A stretch of 45,358 nt of DNA from Pseudomonadota bacterium (GCA_022360315.1 JAKSDA010000575.1:1-45358), one strand, 5' to 3'; counted from the first letter of the stretch, positions 16,286 through 24,950 are shown. The notes: a model not told the origin generated them from the sequence alone. Made by a program: numbers and translations.

Positions 16286-16907
16286 TCACCGCCGAGGCGC
16301 GACTTCGGGCTCCGCCCTGACCATTGAAATGCCGCCGGAAATGTACCGATTTTTTGCAGATCGATGCTGCAGAACGATTTACAACGTATCCAGCAATGAA
16401 AGTCGTCACGGGATAGCGGTTCTGAGCCGATCGGGCAAATAACACATCACTCATCGTCCCGATGTCGCCGTGGCCCATGTATCATGTATCCTCACAGGGG
16501 CGGTTTGGACGGCGAGATGAGCTGTCGAGGTCCGGTCTGTATCGACGACACGACCTGGCACGAAGTGCAGCACCTCCTGGAAGCACGGCCAAAAACGTCG
16601 CAAGGCTCGAACCACCCAAAGCCTGTGCGTGGGCCGGGTCTGGTGCCCATGCGGCCAGCGGGCCTGGCGGCAAGATCGAAGTCCGCGGAGCCATCCCCGT
16701 ACCACCGCCGCCCGAGCCCCACAATGTTGTCAATGTGTCTCGCGTGTCAGGGGCGGCGAGATAGACGATCTGTTCCAGAGCTTCCCGTCGCGTATTCCAA
16801 CCGATCAGGCGGCCCGCCCGATTCGGGCCGGCGCCGTCGAGCATCCAGAGCACGCCGTTTTATCGACGCGTACGAGCAGCTATGCGTTTCATGGCTGTGT
16901 CGTCGCG
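16286..16907. other. Gene-poor interval
   Basis: No gene is supported. Reading frames on both strands show coding-like composition in patches, for example RREALEQIVYLAAPDTRD on the minus strand near 16740-16800, but they lack starts and continuity. They may be remnants of decayed genes. Confidence 0.35.
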
Positions 16908-17567
16908 CTAGGCAGCGCTCTTCTCGAGCTCTCGCACCGCAGCGATGGCGTCGTTAGGTTCCAGGCGATTGCGGTAATCGGAGTCGATGTACGCGAGCGC
17001 GATAGTGCCGTCGACGTCGATGACGAAGGTCGCCGCGACCGGGAGCTGCCAGTCGGCAGTGTCGTTTGCGGCCGGGAGGTCGAGCCCCAGCTCCAGATAC
17101 AGCGATCGCAGCGCCGATGGCAACGTGAAGACAATGCCGTATCGCGACGCGACAACACAGCCCACGTCGCTCAACACGTCGAACTCGAGGCTGTTTTTCT
17201 CTGCTGTGGACAGCGACGCGTCGGGTGACTGCGGCGAGACAGCGATCAGTTGAGCACCGGCCTCGCGGAGCTGAGCCAGACGGCTCTGATACGCGCGCAA
17301 CTCGAGATTGCAGTACGGGCACCAACCGCCGCGGTAGAACGTCAGGACGACCGGGCCCTCGTTCAGCCGATCATGCAGGTGCACCGAGCGCCCGCGTGCA
17401 TCCGGCAAGGTGAAGTCCGGTGCGGTGTCCCCCTTGCTCAGCAGCACCCGGTTCGCCAGGTCCGCCTCGAGCTCATCGGTGGCTGCTTGCATGATGGCGG
17501 CCTTGTCGGCCGGAAACTTGCGAATGAATTCGCGTCGGTATTTGTTGAGCTCTTCTCGCAGGTTCAT
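16908..17567 (-). CDS. AhpC/TSA peroxiredoxin-like protein with CxxC
   Basis: A 219-residue thioredoxin-fold protein. GDTAPDFTLPDARGR (46-60) opens the AhpC/TSA domain, followed by TFYRGGWCPYCNLELRAY with Cys83-Pro-Tyr-Cys86, then SPQSPD, FDVLSDVG and a C-terminal ATFVIDVDGTIALAYID. The CPxC site is typical of the peroxiredoxin-like (PRX-like2/AhpC-type) group that reduces peroxides or dithiol substrates in the cytosol. The start at 17567 is chosen because AAGGAG lies 7 bp upstream and the conserved protein begins there; the frame stays open further upstream but that part is non-conserved. It is divergent from a lysR gene. Confidence 0.9.
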   Translation of the reverse strand: MNLREELNKYRREFIRKFPADKAAIMQAATDELEADLANRVLLSKGDTAPDFTLPDARGRSVHLHDRLNEGPVVLTFYRGGWCPYCNLELRAYQSRLAQLREAGAQLIAVSPQSPDASLSTAEKNSLEFDVLSDVGCVVASRYGIVFTLPSALRSLYLELGLDLPAANDTADWQLPVAATFVIDVDGTIALAYIDSDYRNRLEPNDAIAAVRELEKSAA

Positions 17568-17618
17568 CAGTACGCTCCTTCGTGGTTTTTGATACTTGCG
17601 TAACCCAGATGCAGTATC

Positions 17619-17636
17619 TTCATTCCCATAGATGAA
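17619..17636. promoter_or_regulatory. Candidate LysR operator between prx-like and lysR genes
   Basis: TTCAT-N8-ATGAA forms an interrupted palindrome with LysR-type T-N11-A spacing, centred in the 126-bp divergent region. A second, looser repeat GATAC-N18-GTATC (17591-17618) lies beside it. Confidence 0.4.
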
Positions 17637-17693
17637 ATAAACAGGGCGAATGGAATAGAACTGATTCCTTGTGCGAATCAATGTGACTGGATC

Positions 17694-18596
17694 ATGGACA
17701 GAATTACGTGTATGCAGGCGTTCGTCAGGGTGGTTGAGGCTGGCGGTTTTACCCCGGTCGCCGAGGCGCTGGACACCACGCAATCGACGGTCAGCAAGCG
17801 AGTTGGCGCGCTGGAGACGCACCTCGGCGTCAAGCTCCTGCACCGGTCGACCCGTCAGGTGTCACTGACCGCGGAGGGGCGCCAGTACTTCACCGAGTGT
17901 CGCGAGATTCTCGACCGCATCGAGGCGGCTGAGTCGCAAATTGGCAAAGCGCGCGAGCCGCGCGGGCTGCTGCGTGCCAGCTGCCCCACGGGCCTGAGCC
18001 ATCACGAGATTTTCCCACGACTCAAACGGTTCCTCGACCGCTATCGGGCGTTGCGCGTATCGCTCTACGTCACCGACCGTTTCGTGGACTTGGTGGAAGA
18101 GGGCATGGACGTAGGTATTCGCGTGGGACAACTGACCGACAGCACGCTGATTGCCCGACGCATTGGCACGGCTCGTCTTGTGGTCGTGGCGACCGCAGAG
18201 TATCTGAACGCGCACGGTCGGCCGTCGGCGCCGCACGATCTGGCGAAACACCAGTGCCTTTCTAACTTGAGAGCGTGGCGATTCGACGGCGAGCGCGGCA
18301 AGGTAGAGGTTCCCGTCGAAGGTCAGTTGCAAACGAATAGCCCCGAAGGCGTGCGTGCCGCTGTACTGTCAAACGTCGGAGTTACTCTTGCACCAATCTG
18401 GCTGTACGGTGAGGACATCGAGGCGGGGCGGGTCGTCACGTTGCTGGACGACTGGACACCAGCACCGTTGCCCATTCACGCCGTCTATCCGACCCGGCAG
18501 TTCCTGCCGTTGAAAGTCTCTGCGTTTGTTGATTTTCTGGCGGCGGAGTTTAGCATCAGCCCATGGGTGTCGGCATACGGCACTCCGGACGCGTGA
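17694..18596 (+). CDS. LysR family transcriptional regulator
   Basis: A 300-residue LysR protein with an N-terminal wHTH (CMQAFVRVVEAGGFTPVAEA, LDTTQSTVSKRVGALE) and an effector domain (GLLRASCPTGLSHHEIFPRL onward). The sequence style (MDRITCMQAFVRVVE; RFVDLVEEGMDVGIRVG) is that of the CrgA/AaeR-like clade often paired with oxidoreductases or peroxiredoxins. Divergence from the peroxiredoxin-like gene suggests it controls that gene. Inducer unknown. Confidence 0.92.
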   Translation: MDRITCMQAFVRVVEAGGFTPVAEALDTTQSTVSKRVGALETHLGVKLLHRSTRQVSLTAEGRQYFTECREILDRIEAAESQIGKAREPRGLLRASCPTGLSHHEIFPRLKRFLDRYRALRVSLYVTDRFVDLVEEGMDVGIRVGQLTDSTLIARRIGTARLVVVATAEYLNAHGRPSAPHDLAKHQCLSNLRAWRFDGERGKVEVPVEGQLQTNSPEGVRAAVLSNVGVTLAPIWLYGEDIEAGRVVTLLDDWTPAPLPIHAVYPTRQFLPLKVSAFVDFLAAEFSISPWVSAYGTPDA

Positions 18597-18843
18597 GCGT
18601 CCCGGAGGTCGACGCGCAACCGAAGCCGCCCTTGTCGTCGTTTGCGCGGCTGGCCGAGGGCGAGCAGGCGATCTATGTCGAGTACGCGACCGCCGACGTC
18701 GCAAGGTAGATCATAGTTTCAATCGCCTGTCGATCCCCCGTCAATCGCCTGCCGGCCATCGAGCGGCACTGCATAGAGCAAATCGGCATACTGCGCTCGG
18801 AGCTCGTCATCGACGAAGCTGCCAGAGTAGAGCGCAATTATTG

Positions 18844-18877
18844 TTGACTATATAGTTAAATTTAGCTATATAGTCAA
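18844..18877 (+). promoter_or_regulatory. TetR operator overlapping a leaderless promoter
   Basis: A perfect palindrome has 12-bp arms (TTGACTATATAG and CTATATAGTCAA) around a 10-bp AT-rich centre. It also spells a sigma70 promoter, TTGACT-N17-TATATA, whose predicted transcription start falls at about 18879-18881, the A of the tetR start codon. Operator and promoter are therefore superimposed, and the mRNA would be leaderless. As the palindrome is symmetric it could also drive transcription leftward. Confidence 0.75.
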
Positions 18878-18880
18878 ATA

Positions 18881-19546
18881 ATGACTTGCCGCGAAACCCA
18901 TGCACCCGCACCGCGGCTCGGCCTGCGCGAGCGCAACAAGGCCAAGCGCAAGCGGGCCATCCTCGAGGCGACGCGGGAGCTATTGCGATCGTCTCCAGAG
19001 CGCGAGCCGAGCAAGGAAGAGATCGCGGAGCTGGCCGAGGTCGCGCCGGCGACGGTGTACAACCTCGTGGGCCACCGCCACCGCATCTGGCAGGCGCTGG
19101 CTGCGGACTTCACTGATCGGCTCGAGGCCGAGCTCGAGTCGGCGCCGGCGCGTGATCCAATCGCACAGGTGCGGCGCATCATCGAGCTCACGGTGTCGAT
19201 GTTCGTCGGCGATCCGGTTGTCAATACGTGGATTCTCAGGCGATGGGAGCACAGCGGGCTGGTCCTCGAGCGCGGCCCCATCGGCCCGCTGCAGCGTGCG
19301 CTGCGAGCCGCGCAAGATGCTGGCTGCCTGCGCAAGGATGTCGGTGCGGGCATCCTTGCCTCGAACATTGCTACCGCGTCCGTCGGGGCGCTCCATCAAT
19401 GGGCGGCAGGTCAACTCGACGATGCCCAGCTCCGACAGCGGATCCGCTTTGCCACGGAGGTGACCCTGGCCGCCGTCGCCCCGGACGTTCAACGCCGACG
19501 GCTCCTCACCTCCCTGCGCCGCTATGCGCGCGAGGTACGCACATGA
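18881..19546 (+). CDS. TetR family transcriptional regulator
   Basis: A 221-residue regulator with a basic N-terminus (RERNKAKRKRAILEATRELL), a helix-turn-helix (EEIAELAEVAPATVYNLVG) and an all-helical ligand domain. It lies 3 bp after a perfect operator-like palindrome and overlaps the downstream alpha/beta hydrolase start (ATGA), so both genes form one autoregulated operon. The absence of a Shine-Dalgarno and the promoter position support leaderless translation from the ATG at 18881. The ligand is probably related to the hydrolase substrate (inference). Confidence 0.9.
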   Translation: MTCRETHAPAPRLGLRERNKAKRKRAILEATRELLRSSPEREPSKEEIAELAEVAPATVYNLVGHRHRIWQALAADFTDRLEAELESAPARDPIAQVRRIIELTVSMFVGDPVVNTWILRRWEHSGLVLERGPIGPLQRALRAAQDAGCLRKDVGAGILASNIATASVGALHQWAAGQLDDAQLRQRIRFATEVTLAAVAPDVQRRRLLTSLRRYAREVRT

Positions 19547-20427
19547 GCGTCGTCGCGGTCGGGTCGCGTCGCGTGCTGCGCTACGAGGGCAGCGGCGGCG
19601 TGGCCCTGGAAGCAGAGCTCACCGGCGACGAGGTGGGCTTGCCGGTCGTGCTGCTGCACGGCGGCGGGCAGACCCGCCACGCGTGGGACGAGGCAGCGAC
19701 CCGAATCGCGGCGCTGGGTTTCTACGTGGTCGTTCCCGATTTGCGCGGCCACGGTCGCAGCGGCTGGTCTGACGGCGGAGACTACGCGGTGGAGCGGTTT
19801 GCCGAAGATCTGCGCGCGCTCGCCGCGCTGCTCGCGCAGCCGCCGGTGCTGGTTGGGGCGTCTCTCGGCGGCCTCACGTCCCTCATCGCTGCCGGCGAGG
19901 CTCCCCAGCTTGCCGTGTCGTTGGTAGTGCTCGTGGACGTCGCCCACCGCGCACAACCGGAGGGCGTCTCGCGCATCCTCGAGTTCATGCAGGCGCGTCC
20001 CGACGGGTTTGCGAACGTGGACGAGGCCGCAGCGGCGGTGGCGGCCTATCTGCCACATCGCGTTCCGCCGCCGGACGCCAGCGGGTTGCAACACAACCTC
20101 CGCCGGCGCTCCGACGGTCGCTATGTGTGGCACTGGGATCCTGCTTTGCTGGACGGGATCGCCATGCTGTCTTCGGAGCGTCTGCTCGCCGCCGCCAGGG
20201 CGGTGTCGGCGCCGCTGCTCTTGGTCCGAGGCGGCATCAGTGACGTCGTCGACGGGGATATCGCCGACGAGTTGGTGGCACGCGTGCCCGGCGCTGATCT
20301 CGTACACGTCGAAGGCGCCGGTCACATGGTCGCTGGCGACCGCAACGATCGCTTTGTCGGCGCCATCCTCCCCGCGCTCCGCCGCGCCGCGGATTCGTCC
20401 TCGAGTTCGAACGCGATCGCGAAGTAA
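19543..20427 (+). CDS. Alpha/beta hydrolase
   Basis: A 294-residue alpha/beta hydrolase. The oxyanion-hole motif is LLHGGGQTRHAW (37-48), PDLRGHGRS follows strand 4, nucleophile Ser107 sits in GASLGG, a probable acid Asp lies in RGGISDVVD and base His261 in GAGHMV. This is the catalytic set of esterase/epoxide-hydrolase-like enzymes. Substrate unknown; Ser rather than Asp as nucleophile argues for an esterase, lactonase or C-C hydrolase. It is translationally coupled to the preceding tetR (4-bp overlap) and followed by a palindromic element. Confidence 0.9.
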   Translation: MSVVAVGSRRVLRYEGSGGVALEAELTGDEVGLPVVLLHGGGQTRHAWDEAATRIAALGFYVVVPDLRGHGRSGWSDGGDYAVERFAEDLRALAALLAQPPVLVGASLGGLTSLIAAGEAPQLAVSLVVLVDVAHRAQPEGVSRILEFMQARPDGFANVDEAAAAVAAYLPHRVPPPDASGLQHNLRRRSDGRYVWHWDPALLDGIAMLSSERLLAAARAVSAPLLLVRGGISDVVDGDIADELVARVPGADLVHVEGAGHMVAGDRNDRFVGAILPALRRAADSSSSSNAIAK

Positions 20428-20446
20428 CCGATCGGGCGGTCGCCTC

Positions 20447-20607
20447 TAGCAGAGTTCGGGAAAAATCCCGAACTCTGCTACCATTATTGGGCAAAGCCCT
20501 CCGGCGGACTTCCGCCGGGCGCCCCATGTGCCCGAAATCGGCCGATCGCCGCTCTCGGCCGGGGCGCGCGCAGATTCGGGAAAAACGTTTTTTCCCGAAT
20601 GCTGCTA
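20447..20607. mobile_element. Palindromic MITE-like element, family C
   Basis: The 161-bp segment begins TAGCAGAGTTCGGGAAAAA and ends with the reverse complement of TAGCAGCATTCGGGAAAAA, giving ~19-bp terminal inverted repeats with two mismatches. The left end forms its own perfect 15-bp hairpin (20447-20480) and the right end a 12-bp one (20574-20600), while the middle holds CCGGCGGA-CT-TCCGCCGG. TA dinucleotides at both limits could be a target duplication. The left hairpin follows the hydrolase gene by 20 bp and may double as its terminator. Confidence 0.65.
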
Positions 20608-20707
20608 GGGTTGCGGCCAGAATGTGGTGGTGGTGCACAGGGTCAACCTGGGATGTCGAAGACAACACAACACCATCAATGGGTGCTCATGTTCTCTCGT
20701 TTTCGAC

Positions 20708-20938
20708 GACAACACCCTTTGGAGCATGGCATCTGCGGCTGCCGACGTGCCCATCCCCTAGTGGGGCAACCGCCGCGAGTACCTGGACTACATTGCCGAT
20801 GGAATCGGGGCGACCAGAGCGCTGCCGCGCGCTCAACTGGTTCTTGACCGGGCTGCTGCTGGAAGGGGACGTTTCAGGCCGACCTACCCTCCGTGAAGCA
20901 CCTGCCGATAACCGCGACAGGCCACGATAGCTTCCCGT
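20708..20938 (+). pseudogene. Unidentified gene fragment with in-frame stop
   Basis: One frame reads DNTLWSMASAAADVPIP, a TAG, then WGNRREYLDYIADGIGATRA and LPRAQLVLDRAAAGRGRFRP. After TYPP a further shift continues VKHLPITATGHDSFP. The composition is that of a real protein interrupted by a stop and a frameshift. I do not recognise the family. Confidence 0.35.
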
Positions 20939-20986
20939 CCATGGCAATAGTATGGGACACAATTCTACAGTGAAGAGGAGCCACCC

Positions 20987-21775
20987 TTGGAAAAGAACGA
21001 AGAATTAGAACTCGAGGTTAGAAGAATTCTCGCTACAGAGGTAGAAAGTCATCGGGCTTTCCTGCAATCACAGTTCCGAAATCTCACTTGGGGGATCGGG
21101 ATACTATTCACCGTTGGAGCCATAATTTTCACGTTCCTATTTGGAAAATCGATAGACGAGTCAAAGGAGCAACTAGTATCTACTATCGATGCTAAAGTTG
21201 TCGACTATCGAATAGTAGAGTCATTTAAAAAAAGATTAGATGAGTTTATAAAGATAGCTGTTGACAGCGCTGTTAATGACGAAAAAACCAGAAAGAAGAT
21301 AGATGAACAGCTCGATCTATCGACAAAAAATGCTGTATCTCGAGCAGCAAACGATATTGATCATAAGTTAGCTACTGCAATGACGGAGCGAGTTACAAGT
21401 GTGCAGAGTCTGAACGCGACGGAAATCATAAGGAAGGTGTCATTGCCAAGCGGAGCGGTCTTGTCATTTAACCGAGGTAGGTGTCCGCCTGGTTGGCGCG
21501 AATACGGGCCTGCTTATGGTAGATTCATCCGCGGAATAGACAGATCTGGCAGCATCGATCCGGATGGCGTTCGGGAGGTCGGGTCTGTCCAGGATGACGT
21601 GCTCAAGAAGCATAGCCATACGGTCTCGATTAGTCGGGCAGATACAAAAAGCGTCGGACGAGGGCTTCTTCCATACTTTGAACAGAGGAATTTTCCAGAA
21701 GTGAGGACGTCTACAGAAGGCGAAGGCGAATCAAGGCCCAAAAACGTAGCATTACTATATTGTGAAAAGGCCTAG
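20987..21775 (+). CDS. Single-pass membrane protein with coiled coil and phage tail-collar-like C-terminus
   Basis: A 262-residue protein with a TTG start at 20987, preceded by GAGGAG. Residues 1-30 are charged helix, TM at about 35-54 (GIGILFTVGAIIFTFLFG), then ~90 residues of predicted coiled coil rich in Lys/Glu/Asp. The C-terminal domain opens LPSGAVLSFNRGRCPPGW, continues GRFIRGIDRSG and HSHT, and ends RPKNVALLYCEK, the pattern of phage tail-collar/short tail fibre C-termini. DNA here is clearly more AT-rich than the neighbours and codon use differs, indicating horizontal transfer. Membrane anchoring of a collar-like domain is unusual; receptor binding or self-association are guesses. 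Confidence 0.75.
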   Translation: MEKNEELELEVRRILATEVESHRAFLQSQFRNLTWGIGILFTVGAIIFTFLFGKSIDESKEQLVSTIDAKVVDYRIVESFKKRLDEFIKIAVDSAVNDEKTRKKIDEQLDLSTKNAVSRAANDIDHKLATAMTERVTSVQSLNATEIIRKVSLPSGAVLSFNRGRCPPGWREYGPAYGRFIRGIDRSGSIDPDGVREVGSVQDDVLKKHSHTVSISRADTKSVGRGLLPYFEQRNFPEVRTSTEGEGESRPKNVALLYCEKA

Positions 21776-21779
21776 CGCA

Positions 21780-22200
21780 TAGAACGTGGAGACTACAACC
21801 GAAACTGACGTGTGTGTGGATGCCAGCTCGCTCTGCGGACCGGTGAATCTTGCAGGCTTCGGGATAGGATGAATGGGCAATGATTTGGCCATGGACACCG
21901 GGAAAGACCCATAGCGATGGCTCGCCTTGCTCTGCGCGCCAGTGGTGCAAGAGAGCGGCGGCATCGCTGCTGATCGGGACGGTAGCTGCGCTGGCTTCAT
22001 TCTTGGGCTTGCCGCGGTAATTTCGCCGGACGGTCAGCATCGATGACTCTCCGTCGAGCACGATGTCGGCCCAGGCCAAGCCGTGGATTTCACGGACAAA
22101 CAGATGATCAGCGTTGAACTTGGCCGGGTTGCGAGGCTCCTTCTCCTCATCCTCGGCGCCATGAGGTTGGACCAGAGAATCCAGCTTCATTGTGGCAGAG
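21780..22200 (-). pseudogene. Tyrosine recombinase (phage integrase) remnant
   Basis: On the minus strand one open frame reads EIHGLAWADIVLDGESSMLT, VRRNYRGKPKNEASAATVPI, AALLHHWRAEQ and WVFPG, the start of the integrase catalytic domain (GEIxGLRWxDIDxxxxxLxV). The expected HxLRH box is damaged (VSFGCSLHVLCA) and the final Tyr and N-terminal arm-binding domain are missing. It sits between the AT-rich tail-collar-like gene and the kinase-FGE gene, marking an old integration site. Confidence 0.65.
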
Positions 22201-22224
22201 ATTTCAACGTGATATCGTGCAGTC

Positions 22225-24144
22225 ATGCTAGGGACCAGGGTTGGCCGGTATCGCATTTCAGCGAAACTCGGCGAGGGAGGCATGGGTGTGGTGTATAGGG
22301 CGGATCACGAAACTCTCGAGACTCTGGCGGTGGTCAAGGTGTTGCATGAGCATCTATCGCACAAAGCGGACGTAGCGAAGCGGTTTGAAAATGAGGCGAG
22401 AGCCGCCTCGCGTATTGGCCACCCCGGCATTGTCAAGGTCATGGATGTGGGCCGACTGGCCAACCGCACCTTCATACTGATGGAGTTTTTGCAGGGAGAA
22501 TCGCTGGCCGACCGGCTCAAGCGGGTACGTCGACTGGGTGAGGCAAGCGCGGTTGCGTTTATTCGCCAGGCAGCTGGGGCATTGGGGGCAACCCACAATA
22601 AGGGCATCATTCATCGCGATCTCAAGCCCGATAACATGTTCTTGGTGCCCGATCCTGACGTTGCGGGAGGCGAGCGGATCAAGCTACTCGATTTCGGGAT
22701 TGCCAAACTCATGGAGGGCGAGAAAGGCCTTTCTACTCACAGCGGCGCCCTACTGGGGACGCCGCCGTATATGTCTCCAGAGCAATGCAGCGGTGCGGGC
22801 CAAGTCGATGTTAGAAGCGATCTCTATTCACTCGGCGTGATTCTATTCGAGATGCTTTGTGGACGGCGGCCATTCACGGGCAGAGGGTTTGGCGAGTATA
22901 TCGCTGCGCATTTGACGAAGGACCCGCCGTCGGTTAGCGAGTTCAATCGCGAGGTATCTGAGAGTGTGAGGCGGATCGTGGCTCGGCTTTTGGTCAAGAA
23001 TCGTGACGACCGGTATGCGACGGCCGGTGAGCTCATTGAGGCATTGAACGTAGCCGGCGTTCCGCGACCCAGGACCGGCGACTGGTCAGGGATCCGGACG
23101 GGCAAGGTAGGAACGCCAGCGGACTCCGAGGAGACCACGCAAGGTATCAATATCGGCCCTACTCCTGAGCTAGCTGACACGGTTCCTGATGACGGGGCAC
23201 CGGTTGTGAAGGCAGGCAAGCAGGCAGCTGACACGCCGACGACCGCGTCAAACCGGGCAAGGCCAGTACCGAGGGACGGAGAAGAACCGACACCAGGCGA
23301 TATCCGCAATGGCCGCGCTATGCCAAGTCAATCGCTGGGCATCGTGCACACAGCGCTGCAGGATGTGGCGCCAATGCATTTTGTGGGCTTGACCGGAGGT
23401 ACGTTCACGATGGGCAGCCCGGTGAGGGAGGAAGGTCGCTCTAGCAACGAGACCGAGCACGAGGTGACCGTATTGGCGTTCGACATTGCGGAAGCAGTGG
23501 TGACGCAGAAGCAGTGGCAAGCGGTGATGGGCAGCAACCCGAGCTTCAAGTTCAAGAACATCGGGAACAGCGATGAGCACCCAGTGCAGAATATAAGCTG
23601 GTATGACGCGATCGAGTTTTTGAACAAGCTATCGCAGCGGGAAGGATTGCCGGAGTGCTATGAAGTCGACGGAAGCACAGTGAGGCTGCGGGAGTCGTGT
23701 ACGGGCTATCGCTTGCCGACCGAGGCGGAATGGGAATACGCGTGCCGGGGAGGTAGTCAGATGATGTATGGCCGGGGTGTAGATGGATCAGCTCTGAGCG
23801 AGTACGCCTGGTATGACAAAGATTGGTTCGAAGGGGCCGTGGCGGTAAAAAGCTTGAAGCCAAATGCATGGGGCTTGTACGACATGCACGGCAATGTTTG
23901 GGAATGGGTATGGGATCGGTATGCACCCTACCCGAAGGACGCGCAAATCGATCCGCACGCGCCTACGGACGACAACGCGACACTCATGGATGCCGATGAT
24001 ACAGCGGAGCGCGTGCTGCGTGGGGGCGCCTACTTCTTCTGGGCCGTGTTCATGCGCTGTGCGGGCCGGTACGGGTTCAGGCCCGGGGTCCGGTTCGGGT
24101 ACGTCGGCCTGCGGGTTGTGCGTTGTGCTCGCCGCCAGCCTTGA
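22225..24144 (+). CDS. Ser/Thr protein kinase fused to FGE-sulfatase domain
   Basis: A 639-residue fusion. The kinase domain (about 9-275) has GEGGMG 16-21, Lys38, HRDLKPDN with Asp132, DFG at 156-158 and SPEQ at 184, so it should be active. A Pro/Thr-rich linker of ~100 residues follows with no obvious membrane segment. From residue ~384 a complete FGE-sulfatase (SUMF1-like) fold runs from GGTFTMGS through GYRLPTEAEWEYACRGG and GLYDMHGNVWEWVWDRY to RVLRGGAY and the final GLRVVRC. The Cys pair of true formylglycine enzymes is not evident, so this is more likely a binding or structural version. Kinase-FGE fusions are characteristic of myxobacteria. Its last 68 bp overlap the convergent lipoprotein gene. 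A C-type-lectin-like binding role is inference. Confidence 0.9.
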   Translation: MLGTRVGRYRISAKLGEGGMGVVYRADHETLETLAVVKVLHEHLSHKADVAKRFENEARAASRIGHPGIVKVMDVGRLANRTFILMEFLQGESLADRLKRVRRLGEASAVAFIRQAAGALGATHNKGIIHRDLKPDNMFLVPDPDVAGGERIKLLDFGIAKLMEGEKGLSTHSGALLGTPPYMSPEQCSGAGQVDVRSDLYSLGVILFEMLCGRRPFTGRGFGEYIAAHLTKDPPSVSEFNREVSESVRRIVARLLVKNRDDRYATAGELIEALNVAGVPRPRTGDWSGIRTGKVGTPADSEETTQGINIGPTPELADTVPDDGAPVVKAGKQAADTPTTASNRARPVPRDGEEPTPGDIRNGRAMPSQSLGIVHTALQDVAPMHFVGLTGGTFTMGSPVREEGRSSNETEHEVTVLAFDIAEAVVTQKQWQAVMGSNPSFKFKNIGNSDEHPVQNISWYDAIEFLNKLSQREGLPECYEVDGSTVRLRESCTGYRLPTEAEWEYACRGGSQMMYGRGVDGSALSEYAWYDKDWFEGAVAVKSLKPNAWGLYDMHGNVWEWVWDRYAPYPKDAQIDPHAPTDDNATLMDADDTAERVLRGGAYFFWAVFMRCAGRYGFRPGVRFGYVGLRVVRCARRQP

Positions 24145-24805
24145 TCCATCTAAATTGTTGACCCATTGTCCGGGCTAAACCTGCAGCGCCCGCAAGGAGT
24201 GCTGCAGGTGGTTGCGGCGTTGCGGCGGCCTGTTTCGCCGCTGCAAACTCGCCGCCCTCGGCCCGCGTATAGCGCAGTACCAGCGGCTCGTCAGAGGTCG
24301 GGTCGGGATCGACGATGAGCAGGCGCAGGCCGTCGTGATGCGGTCGAGTCAGTGAGCGAAACTCGACAACGTGCGGATCAGTGCGCCGGGCCGGTTGATC
24401 GGTGCGCTCTTCGAACGCCAGCACCCGGCGCACGATGATGGCGCCGCGGTTCACGCTGAGCGCTCCACCCCAGTTGAATGCCGTCTCATTATCCGAATTG
24501 CCAGGAATCTGGCCCCATATCACCGTGGTGTGATAGAGCACGGCATCGACATCGCCGAGCATGGCGACCACCGCGGGATCCTGCTCTATATCGTCGTTAT
24601 AGGCTGTCTCAGGAGGGGCCAGATCGCTGTCCTCGAACAGATCGGCCTGGCCAAACATCGGCTGCTCGTCGGTTGTGGTCAAGCCGCCGTCCTTTCGCTC
24701 CAGCTCCGAGGCGATGTCGTCGACATCGTTGAACTCCGCAATGGTTGCCCCGTCGTTGCCGCAGCTGGCCAGGCCAAGGGTGAGGCCGGTGAGAGTAGCG
24801 GTCAA
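24077..24805 (-). CDS. Putative lipoprotein, probably C-terminally truncated
   Basis: A 242-residue protein with a short hydrophobic leader ending LGLASC (Cys15) and a Gly/Asn/Asp start, hence a likely lipoprotein. The centre (VLYHTTVIWGQIPGN, FNWGGALSVNRGAIIVRRVL, FEERTDQPARRTDPHVVEFR, TRPHHDGLRLLIVDPD) resembles beta-rich myxobacterial lipoproteins of unknown function. After about residue 190 the sequence becomes low-complexity and runs antisense through the kinase-FGE 3' end, so the natural C-terminus seems lost. Only a TTG start at 24805 is in frame and the leader lacks the usual basic residues, so the N-terminus may be disrupted as well. It lies downstream of the pseudokinase. Confidence 0.55.
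   Translation of the reverse strand: MTATLTGLTLGLASCGNDGATIAEFNDVDDIASELERKDGGLTTTDEQPMFGQADLFEDSDLAPPETAYNDDIEQDPAVVAMLGDVDAVLYHTTVIWGQIPGNSDNETAFNWGGALSVNRGAIIVRRVLAFEERTDQPARRTDPHVVEFRSLTRPHHDGLRLLIVDPDPTSDEPLVLRYTRAEGGEFAAAKQAAATPQPPAALLAGAAGLARTMGQQFRWIKAGGEHNAQPAGRRTRTGPRA
24179..24209. terminator. Hairpin after the kinase-FGE gene
   Basis: ACCTGCAGC (24179-24187) and GCTGCAGGT (24201-24209) form a perfect 9-bp stem with a 13-nt loop 35 bp beyond the stop. No long T tract follows. It lies inside the overlapping minus-strand lipoprotein frame. Confidence 0.35.
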
Positions 24806-24950
24806 CCATGGATGGGCTAGTCCTCGAGATCACCGAATCGCCGGGCCAGCAGGCAAGCGGCGGTACCTCCAGGTACCTCTTCCTGGTCCCGCCAGCTGGC
24901 CGGCGAAGTAGACCGTCCGCGCCCGGCGCGCTGATCCGGTCTCATTCAGG

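Noticed and set aside
16451..16957. Several overlapping open frames between the SDR and peroxiredoxin-like genes
   Set aside because: None has a start with a ribosome site or a recognisable motif; treated as gene-poor.
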